Assembly: GCA_902803035.1 (NCBI GenBank)
Contig: CADCON010000014.1
Coordinates: 1 to 22,143, forward strand
Length of the DNA stretch: 22,143 bases
DNA from: an uncultured Ruminococcus sp.
Lineage (GTDB): Bacteria; Bacillota; Clostridia; Oscillospirales; Acutalibacteraceae
Direction of reading: 5' to 3'
Position 1 is the first letter of the stretch. Every line of letters begins with the position of its first letter. Positions 7,345 through 13,318 of this stretch are shown here, piece after piece. Below the pieces are notes generated by a model. That model was not told the DNA's origin, did no database searches, and saw only the letters and a list, made by a program, of their open reading frames with translations. The position numbers and the translations under genes are program-made.

Positions 7345-9825
7345 TTATCTGACCGTGACGGTGATCATCTTGCACTGGGTGTTCTTCTTGCCGTCGATGG
7401 CGTCCATGTAGACATGGTAGGTTCCCGCCTTTGACGGGGTGAAGGAGCAGGTATCTGACGCGGCGAAATCCCTGATCCTGACCCATGCGCCGTTCAGCTC
7501 GTAATAGAATTTATAGGTCACGGTACCTTCTCCGCCGGTGGTCGCGCCGGTGAGGGTGACCTTGCTTCCGGCGGCCGGCGAGGAGGGGCTTGCCGTCAGC
7601 GACCTGACCTTGAGCGGGGTGCCGGATTCCACGGTGAAGCACAGCCGCTTGCTTTCCGAATGACCCGCCGTGTCCTTCGCGTCAACATACAGATTGTAGA
7701 AGCCCGCCTTGTCGGGCGTCCAGAGATAATAGTCCTGCGCGGAGAAGTCCTGCAGACGCTGCCACGCGCCGTCCTTTTCGAGATAGAACTTGTACTTCAC
7801 CGTTCCCTCGCCGTTGGAGGAATCCGCCAGAAGCCGGATCTCGGTGCCGGTGTACTGACCGGAAATGCGGTTGGCGTTGAGGTCGGCGACAAAGGCGGTT
7901 CCCCTGACGATCTGGTATTGGAAGAGCGTGCAGACGATCTTTCCGCTGCCGTCCTTCACGTCGCAGTAGACAGTGTGCGTGCCGACCGTGGTCGCGTGCC
8001 AGTTATAGGTGTTCCTGTCGGAATAATCCCACAGCTTGGTCCACACGCCGTTGCATTCGCTGTAGAATTTGTAGCGATATGTCCCCGTGCCGCCGGACGC
8101 GCTGACCGTCAGCCGGATGGTCGTTCCCGCCGGCTGCGGCGAGGCATACTGCGCGGTCATCTTCGCGGTAAGCGACTTGCGGAGGGTCGCCTTCGCGGTC
8201 CGGGAGCTGACCGTATCTCCGTCCTCGCCCGTCACGACACAGTAGACCTGCATTCCGTCCCAATCGGCCGCCATCTTGCCGGAGGCGGAGGGAGAGGTCT
8301 TCCCGCTCCAGACGCTCCAGCCGGAAGCGCCGTTCTTTTTGTAATACCACTGGTATTTCAGTCCGCTGCCGCGCGCCCCGACGGTGAAGGTCACGGTATC
8401 GCCCTCCTGCGCGGTGACGTCCGCGGGCTGGGAGGTGATGACTGGAACGCCCAGCCTGACGGGAACCCTGTAGAAGGAGGGCGCGGCGTTGGTCAGGCTC
8501 CACCATTTGTCGGTGCGTGAGCCGGAGGAATACCAGAGGATATGATCGTCCGACACCACCGGCGCGCAGTCGGAAAGCCCCTCGTCGGTATCCTCGGTCA
8601 GCGAACGGACGCTGCCGGTGAGCCTGCCGCTGCCGTCAATCCGGGCAAAGCGGATGCTATTGCCGGAGCCGGAAAGCTCCTCCCAGACGACGGTGAAGCT
8701 GTTGCTGCCGGTTCTGACGAGGTAGGGATTGCAGACCGTGACGTCCGCGTCGTCGCCGTAGTCGGTGAGCCATACGAACGACTGGGAGGAAAGCGCGCTC
8801 TTGGAAAGAGCCGAAACATAGATATTCTTCTGCGTGTGGCTGTCGAAGTCCGCGTCCTGCGGGACAGACGCGCCGACGGTGATGACGTTGGCGTCCGAAA
8901 GCTGCATATCGCCGAGCGTCGCCTTCGTGAGATTGTTGCCGGTGTCTCCCTTGATGGCGAGCGCGTCCGCGTTTTTGACCGGGCTTCCGCTCAGTCTTCT
9001 CTTGACGATCACGACCGATCTGGGATTCGCGTCGCCGTGATCCGCCGTATAGACATATTCCCCGTCCGTGCGGATCACCTGGTTGAAGGAATGGGACACA
9101 TAGCCCGTCTGGTTGACATTCATCACGGTGTAATTGGCGTACACTGACTCCATCGTTTCCTTGTTGAGAAAGAACGTCATGTTGGCCTGATGATTGTAGC
9201 CGTCGGAGGTCGTGTACATCTCATGGCAGGTGTGAATGTAAAGCCGTTCGTCGTCCTCGGTCATGCTGACCGTGCCCGCGTCAAACGGAATGTGCGTATT
9301 GATGCCAAAATAGGACTTCGCGCCCTTCCGGTTCCATGACTTGTCGTACTTGATCACCCTGACGGTTTCGACCGAATCGCTGTCCCCGGTATTCTCCTGA
9401 CCGCAGACGACAAAATTGTACTTCGCGCCGGAGAAGAAGCCGCCGAATACCGGCAGCTCCAGCGCGAGCTTCTTTGTGCTTTTCAGCGCGAGCGCGGAGG
9501 AATAATTCTCGATGACCAGCTCCTCGCCGATGTGCTCCACGCGGGTGAACGTGCCGTCGGAATTCGCCGCGAGGAAGGACTGCGCGGGATCCGCCCAGTT
9601 CCACGCGTTCTCCGCCCGGCCGTTCCAGTTATAGCTGTGGGCGCCGATATTGTGGCTCTTCGCGCTGTCCGTCGCCATCACGATGTATTCCGACAGCTCC
9701 GAGCCGGACAGCTCCCTCTGAGCCGACGGCGCGGCGTCCTTCTTTGAAGCGGCGAGCGCGCCGGTTCCGGCCGAAAGGAACATCGCGGCAGTCAGTAACA
9801 ATGCCAGCCATTTTTTGATTTTCAT
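7345..9825 (-). CDS. Secreted beta-propeller-like protein with Ig-like domain and C-terminal YKFY repeats
   Basis: 826 residues. The ATG at 9825 is chosen for its signal peptide (MKIKKWLALLLTAAMFLSAG, likely cut after ALA) and a GGAAAGGA ribosome binding site. Residues 30-455 hold repeated short beta segments (for example LYIHT, YVYTAD, ILWYSSG) that fit a propeller or similar all-beta fold, though I cannot assign a family. An Ig-like domain follows at about 462-545 (SQPADV, YQWYYKK), then three YKFY repeats at about 556-826 nearly identical to the end of the 1737-residue LRR protein. The shared tail suggests the same surface attachment or ligand in both proteins (inference). There are no recognisable catalytic motifs. 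It is monocistronic. Confidence 0.9.
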   Translation of the reverse strand: MKIKKWLALLLTAAMFLSAGTGALAASKKDAAPSAQRELSGSELSEYIVMATDSAKSHNIGAHSYNWNGRAENAWNWADPAQSFLAANSDGTFTRVEHIGEELVIENYSSALALKSTKKLALELPVFGGFFSGAKYNFVVCGQENTGDSDSVETVRVIKYDKSWNRKGAKSYFGINTHIPFDAGTVSMTEDDERLYIHTCHEMYTTSDGYNHQANMTFFLNKETMESVYANYTVMNVNQTGYVSHSFNQVIRTDGEYVYTADHGDANPRSVVIVKRRLSGSPVKNADALAIKGDTGNNLTKATLGDMQLSDANVITVGASVPQDADFDSHTQKNIYVSALSKSALSSQSFVWLTDYGDDADVTVCNPYLVRTGSNSFTVVWEELSGSGNSIRFARIDGSGRLTGSVRSLTEDTDEGLSDCAPVVSDDHILWYSSGSRTDKWWSLTNAAPSFYRVPVRLGVPVITSQPADVTAQEGDTVTFTVGARGSGLKYQWYYKKNGASGWSVWSGKTSPSASGKMAADWDGMQVYCVVTGEDGDTVSSRTAKATLRKSLTAKMTAQYASPQPAGTTIRLTVSASGGTGTYRYKFYSECNGVWTKLWDYSDRNTYNWHATTVGTHTVYCDVKDGSGKIVCTLFQYQIVRGTAFVADLNANRISGQYTGTEIRLLADSSNGEGTVKYKFYLEKDGAWQRLQDFSAQDYYLWTPDKAGFYNLYVDAKDTAGHSESKRLCFTVESGTPLKVRSLTASPSSPAAGSKVTLTGATTGGEGTVTYKFYYELNGAWVRIRDFAASDTCSFTPSKAGTYHVYMDAIDGKKNTQCKMITVTVR
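7347..8160 (-). repeat. Region encoding three YKFY beta repeats, near-duplicate of 646-1460
   Basis: Partner of the segment in the large LRR gene. The order of the three repeats is the same, as are the linker sequences between them (VADLNANRISGQYTGTEIRL in both). Confidence 0.85.
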
Positions 9826-9905
9826 ACCATCACTTATCCTTTCCTGTGCAAAACCGCCTGTCACCGTTCAACATTCCGTTGAATGCCGGCAGTCCTGCCA
9901 CAATG

Positions 9906-9934
9906 ATTCTATCACAAATGATCCGTTTTTGCAA
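9906..9934 (-). promoter_or_regulatory. Sigma-A promoter with extended -10 for the beta-propeller gene
   Basis: On the minus strand, -35 TTGCAA (9934-9929), a 17-bp spacer and -10 TAGAAT (9911-9906) with TGA in front. The leader to the ATG at 9825 is about 75 nt. Confidence 0.78.
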
Positions 9935-10164
9935 TAGCGCCGCCCCCATCTTTTCTTCCGATGACCGGCTGTGGTCAGAGTGCCATAAAGACGCCTTTGC
10001 CGGTCGCCACTGATTCCGCCTTCATACAATTGCATGAACAGGGGGAAGAAGGCGGTTGTGAAAGAATAATTTTTGATGCATTCAGGAAAATGCCGTTATC
10101 CTATTGCGTTTTGTCCATGTAGTGGCATAGTTTTGGTATCAATGTCCACAACGCAGGCAAATAA

Positions 10165-10255
10165 CTCCCCCGTCACGCCTGTGGCGTGCCACCTCTCTCT
10201 GAGGGGGCTGTCGCCTGCCAACAAGTTGGCGGGGCCGACTGTGGGAATGCTCTTT
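10165..10255. repeat. Palindromic intergenic repeat element (Clostridia type, probably degenerate)
   Basis: It contains CACGCC-TGT-GGCGTG (10174-10188), runs of CCCCC and GGGGG either side, and GCCAAC-AA-GTTGGC (10217-10230). The layout (CTCCCCC, CACGCC palindrome, CCACCTCTCTCTGAGGGGGC) resembles short dispersed repeats that I recall from Ruminococcus-like genomes. It has no coding capacity, and copies elsewhere in the genome cannot be checked here. Confidence 0.55.
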
Positions 10256-10266
10256 AATAGATAAAA

Positions 10267-10302
10267 ATATAGTTCAGAATGAAGATATAGTTCAGAATGA
10301 AG
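10267..10302. repeat. Perfect 18-bp tandem duplication
   Basis: ATATAGTTCAGAATGAAG occurs twice head to tail (10267-10284 and 10285-10302). It sits just before an AAGGAG ribosome-binding-like motif and the small ORF at 10317. Confidence 0.95.
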
Positions 10303-10316
10303 GAGATGACCTTGCC

Positions 10317-10412
10317 ATGGCGCGGGAATTCGGGACGGTAAGTCCGGCTCATACGCTGAGGAATATGCAAAAAGTGACAAAATTCCCTTCGCTGCCGAAT
10401 CATCCCAATTGA
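10317..10412 (+). CDS. Possible 31-residue small protein
   Basis: The ATG at 10317 has AAGGAGATGAC upstream with good spacing, and the frame closes with TGA at 10410-10412. The product begins MAREFGTVSPAH and ends SLPNHPN; no family is recognised. A strong GC-rich hairpin (10423-10461) follows at once, which would fit a short transcription unit. No promoter is obvious in front. It may equally be a chance ORF in repeat-derived DNA, so confidence is low. Confidence 0.25.
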   Translation: MAREFGTVSPAHTLRNMQKVTKFPSLPNHPN

Positions 10413-10422
10413 ATTGATTAAC

Positions 10423-10461
10423 CCCCGTCCGGACTGCTATGAAAAATAGCGCCGGACGGGG
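10423..10461. terminator. Strong intergenic hairpin, possible terminator without a clear T-tract
   Basis: CCCCGTCCGG (10423-10432) pairs perfectly with CCGGACGGGG (10452-10461), and an inner GCTAT/ATAGC stem (10436-10450) closes a GAAAA loop. Neither side is followed by a good run of Ts, so factor-independent termination is uncertain. Confidence 0.45.
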
Positions 10462-10658
10462 AATTCTGTTGCTGCAGACGGCACATCAGCCAATCATCTG
10501 TCGGTTGACGGACAGGCCGATGCCGGCAGCATCGGAAACAGGTGTGGCGGCAGATATGCAAAGAGCGGCGTTTCCGGATCGATTCCATGATATAAAGCCG
10601 GCTTTTCCGGCTGCCGCAGACAGCATCCTTTTTTTTTTACGGAACCGTGGTCGGAGTA

Positions 10659-10687
10659 TTGACAATTTTTCCTCTACGTTGTAAAAT
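10659..10687 (+). promoter_or_regulatory. Strong sigma-A promoter of the twin-ATPase operon
   Basis: Perfect -35 TTGACA (10659-10664), 17-bp spacer, -10 TAAAAT (10682-10687). The predicted transcript start near 10694 leaves no room for a ribosome binding site in front of the ATG at 10695, which supports the GTG start at 10725. No other clear promoter was seen before the end of the window, so the following genes may be one transcription unit. Confidence 0.85.
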
Positions 10688-10711
10688 GTTATAAATGTCA
10701 TGTCATGCGGT

Positions 10712-10719
10712 AAGAGGTG
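10712..10719 (+). promoter_or_regulatory. Ribosome binding site deciding the GTG start of the Lgt-like gene
   Basis: AAGAGGTG lies 5 nt before GTG at 10725. The upstream ATG at 10695 has no such motif and coincides with the predicted transcription start. Confidence 0.65.
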
Positions 10720-10724
10720 TTTTT

Positions 10725-11516
10725 GTGTGTAACTTCAACACTGTAAGATTCAGCATTTTGAATATACCGGGCTACTTGTTTTTTACAGGTCTGGGCGTCA
10801 TTTTCGCATCCTGTGCCTTTCTGTATCTGATCTTCAAAAAAGGGTATCCCCCCATCACAGGAAAATACACCTGGATCATTCCCGCTGTTTCCACAGCGGT
10901 TTTCTCGAGAATTTTCGGATGTCTTTCCGGCATATACGCCGCCATTGGACGAGGAGAGACTGTCACCCTTTCTTCGGCATGGGAAACCGGCATTGTCTTT
11001 TACGGCGGTCTCTTCGGCTACCTTCTGGGCTTTGAGGTCTACCGCAGGATAAAGCGGCTGGACCGCGCGGCAAGGGATATCGCGGCGACGGTGATTCCGC
11101 TGTTTCATTGCTTCGCGCGCGCGGGGTGTTTCTGTGCCGGATGCTGTTACGGTCGCCGGTGGGAAGGCCCGCTGTCGGTGAATTACACCAATGTGTCAGG
11201 CGGTCAGATCGTGACCTGCCCCAGAATTCCCGTCCAGTTGCTGGAATCGGGATTTGACCTGATGCTTTTCGGATTTCTGCTGGTGCTGCTGCTGAGGGAC
11301 AACTGGCGCGAAAAGCACATCACACGCCTTTACCTGCTGCTGTACAGCGTGTGGAGATTCCTGATCGAATTTCTGCGCGGCGATGAGCTGAGGGGCGTGA
11401 TCCATGGCATTTCGTTCAGTCAGTCCATCAGCGTTCTCATCTGGATCGGGGTTGCGGCAGTGTTCGTCGCGGAACGCGTTCGCCGTTTTTCTGATAGACA
11501 AACAACTATTTCTTAG
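10725..11516 (+). CDS. Prolipoprotein diacylglyceryl transferase (Lgt)-like membrane protein
   Basis: 263 residues from the GTG. An integral membrane protein with about six or seven hydrophobic segments. Motifs of the Lgt superfamily are visible: YGG near the middle, RAGCFCAGCCYGRR at about 132-145, RIPVQLLE, and a C-terminal RFLIEFLRGD. Lgt transfers diacylglycerol from phosphatidylglycerol to the lipobox Cys of prolipoproteins. In classical Lgt an HGG motif carries an important His; here the matching place reads FYGG, as I recall for the shorter GCCYG subgroup found in Clostridia. It could therefore be an Lgt paralogue with a changed role. It opens the operon, and its stop overlaps the ribosome binding site of the next gene. 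Annotation to the superfamily is firm; enzymatic activity is inferred. Confidence 0.82.
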   Translation: MCNFNTVRFSILNIPGYLFFTGLGVIFASCAFLYLIFKKGYPPITGKYTWIIPAVSTAVFSRIFGCLSGIYAAIGRGETVTLSSAWETGIVFYGGLFGYLLGFEVYRRIKRLDRAARDIAATVIPLFHCFARAGCFCAGCCYGRRWEGPLSVNYTNVSGGQIVTCPRIPVQLLESGFDLMLFGFLLVLLLRDNWREKHITRLYLLLYSVWRFLIEFLRGDELRGVIHGISFSQSISVLIWIGVAAVFVAERVRRFSDRQTTIS

Positions 11517-11519
11517 GAG
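11515..11519 (+). promoter_or_regulatory. Ribosome binding site deciding the TTG start at 11528
   Basis: AGGAG overlaps the TAG stop of the Lgt-like gene and lies 8 nt before TTG 11528. The alternative GTG at 11519 would sit inside this motif. The overlap implies translational coupling. Confidence 0.65.
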
Positions 11520-11527
11520 TGATTTCT

Positions 11528-12070
11528 TTGAATCGAAGCAAGGTTTTTTCGATCATCTGGAGCTCACTGAAGTCAATCGTTCCGATAGGCTTTTTCATCT
11601 GGGCCGCTATTTATGTCGGCGGAATCGTGATAGAAATTCTCTACGCGATCTGCCTGATCTGCACCTGCAGTTCAAACCACAATGACGCCATTCCCTTTCT
11701 GTGGAGCTGGGATATGTTCTATTCGCTCTTTGTCTTCTTCACATTTGGCGCATTCCTTATTGCCCTCGTCAAAGGCTTCCTGCAGGCAAAAAGCGCGATC
11801 AATCTGGAGATGGAGAAGCAGCGCAACGATCAGACCGAACAGGCAATTGCCCAGCGGCGCAACTGGGCAGCCGAAGCAAGACGCAGTACTCAGACGCTCC
11901 TCCAGGTTATCAACCACACGATTCAGAACGCAGACATAAAGCTCAGCCAGGAATACCTAACTTCTTCCGCCTCTGAAGAGGCCGGCAGGGAACTTACCGA
12001 AATCGCGGTCATTTTGGGACAGCTTGACGCTGTCGCGGACGAAATCAACGGAAATGGGGGGAACGCGTGA
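11528..12070 (+). CDS. Two-span membrane protein with helical cytoplasmic tail
   Basis: 180 residues if translation starts at TTG 11528. Two hydrophobic segments (about 14-45 and 62-82) flank a short loop with CLICTC and a SSNHND turn. The remainder (about 85-180) is charged, Gln/Glu/Ala-rich and predicted helical, with possible coiled coil at 90-130. No family is recognised. Its stop and the next start share one base (TGATG), so the two are probably translated together. Because the large FtsK-like protein downstream shows no membrane span of its own, this protein is a plausible membrane anchor for it (inference). Confidence 0.8.
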   Translation: MNRSKVFSIIWSSLKSIVPIGFFIWAAIYVGGIVIEILYAICLICTCSSNHNDAIPFLWSWDMFYSLFVFFTFGAFLIALVKGFLQAKSAINLEMEKQRNDQTEQAIAQRRNWAAEARRSTQTLLQVINHTIQNADIKLSQEYLTSSASEEAGRELTEIAVILGQLDAVADEINGNGGNA

Positions 12071-13305
12071 TGAAAATATCTGTATGTCTGAATTGCGGCA
12101 AAACGTCTGTCATCACCGACCACAGTGCTGCCTGCTGTTTTTGTTGCAGTGCCAAAGGATTTGACACCATCTGCGATGTGTTAGCCCCGTACTATGAAAC
12201 CCGCAGCGGTCTTTCCGATCTGGAGAGTAAACTGGAAGCCCGCCGGTTTGACGAGGTCATAGAAGGACTGGACGACATCATCGCCAAGGGCGGCGAACCC
12301 ATGTCCGGCGCCTTCTGGCTCCGGCTTCTCGCAACGCATCAGTGTACCGGAGAGAGCCAGCTCCTCTGCAAAGGCTTTGACTATCATACCGACCCCGATT
12401 ATCTCAACGCCGTCAGATTCTCCGAAGGCCCGGAGCATTCCGCTTACGTTTTCACCGCCGGGGTGCTCGACAGCGTGAAAACGAAATTAATCCGTTTTGT
12501 CACCGAATACAATAATTCCGCCCGCGCCGAAGCTGGCACGCTCAGTGAGAGAGACAAGCTGCGCCGTGAGATAGCGCGCAGTCAGTCTGCGCTCACCGAG
12601 CTGCTGAAACAGCTTGCCGAAATCGAGCTCCAGATGAGGGCAAGGGAAATGGCCTTCACTCTGGCGGCCGAACCATACCACGCCATTCTGAGGCAGGCAA
12701 AGAAATCCACCGAAACCAGAATACAGGAGCTTGCCAATGTCGAGCGGTGTACCCAGAGCGGCATTCAGGGCTGCCAGATCAAAAACCGTTCTCTCGAAAC
12801 GATGTCAGACAACGCTCTCGCGGAGCTGAAAAAGCTTCGCGCCGAGCATCCGTCCGTCAAGGCTTTTGAATCGCTCCTGATTTCCCGGGACGAAAAGTAC
12901 GCGGAAATCAAACGCGAACTCAGCTCGCTCCAGATAGCCAGAAGAAGGGCGTCATCGTTTCTCGACGAGCTGATTTCCATTGACCGCAAGCACAGGGATA
13001 TCATCAGAAGCGTGGAAAAATACGATTTTACGCCTGCGGAAGCCACCTTCCCCTCCAATCTGATCCCTGATCTCATCGCGGAAGCGTCAGCCGCCGATGC
13101 CGGACCGGACGTCATCTCTCCTTCCGTAGAACCGGACGTCATTTCTCCCTCCGTAGAACCGGACGTCATTTCTCCCTCCGTAGAACCGGACGTCATTTCT
13201 CCTTCCGTAGAACCGGACAAAGCAGACATTTCCGCTCCGGAGTCAAACAAAAGATCCGGTCCGTTTATTTCGCTTAAGAAGGAAGACAGCAAAAAGCTGA
13301 ACTGA
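12070..13305 (+). CDS. N-terminal zinc-ribbon, coiled-coil protein with PDVISPSVE repeats
   Basis: 411 residues from ATG 12070, which overlaps the previous stop (TGATG) and has GGGGGGAA upstream; a GTG at 12067 is an unlikely alternative. Cys6, Cys9 and the cluster Cys22, 23, 25, 26 form a CxxC-x12-13-CxxC zinc-ribbon candidate. Residues 150-330 are strongly helical and charged, fitting a long coiled coil. Residues 346-381 are four perfect copies of PDVISPSVE, a flexible Pro/Ser/acidic linker, followed by a short basic tail. This looks like an adaptor or scaffold rather than an enzyme. No named family is recognised. Confidence 0.85.
   Translation: MKISVCLNCGKTSVITDHSAACCFCCSAKGFDTICDVLAPYYETRSGLSDLESKLEARRFDEVIEGLDDIIAKGGEPMSGAFWLRLLATHQCTGESQLLCKGFDYHTDPDYLNAVRFSEGPEHSAYVFTAGVLDSVKTKLIRFVTEYNNSARAEAGTLSERDKLRREIARSQSALTELLKQLAEIELQMRAREMAFTLAAEPYHAILRQAKKSTETRIQELANVERCTQSGIQGCQIKNRSLETMSDNALAELKKLRAEHPSVKAFESLLISRDEKYAEIKRELSSLQIARRRASSFLDELISIDRKHRDIIRSVEKYDFTPAEATFPSNLIPDLIAEASAADAGPDVISPSVEPDVISPSVEPDVISPSVEPDVISPSVEPDKADISAPESNKRSGPFISLKKEDSKKLN
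13105..13212. repeat. Four 27-bp tandem repeats inside the zinc-ribbon protein gene
   Basis: Units start at 13105, 13132, 13159 and 13186 and differ only by C/T changes at third codon positions, then a partial fifth unit follows. They encode PDVISPSVE. The near identity points to recent expansion. Confidence 0.95.
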
Positions 13306-13318
13306 GGGGGAATTATCA

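Larger units (their letters stand above)
9935..10316. other. Non-coding boundary region between the minus-strand exoprotein genes and the plus-strand operon
   Basis: No convincing gene is present. The stretch holds two possible hairpins (GACCGGC 9963-9969 with GCCGGTC 9999-10005; CCGCCTTC 10016-10023 with GAAGGCGG 10048-10055), a palindromic repeat element (about 10165-10255) and an 18-bp tandem duplication. Open frames here contain the repeat element and lack ribosome binding sites. Confidence 0.6.

Noticed and set aside
10096..10380. Minus-strand 94-codon frame across the boundary region
   Set aside because: It runs through the palindromic repeat element and the 18-bp duplication, and the translated repeat (LYLHSELYF) only reflects the DNA repeat. 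No ribosome binding site was seen.
10591..10641. GCCGG-CTTTT-CCGGC hairpin followed by a run of ten Ts considered as a terminator
   Set aside because: The stem is only 5 bp and the T-run begins about 20 nt later, too far for a standard factor-independent terminator.
10439..10684. Plus-strand 81-codon frame just upstream of the operon
   Set aside because: There is no ribosome binding site, it starts inside the loop of a strong hairpin and overlaps the operon promoter.
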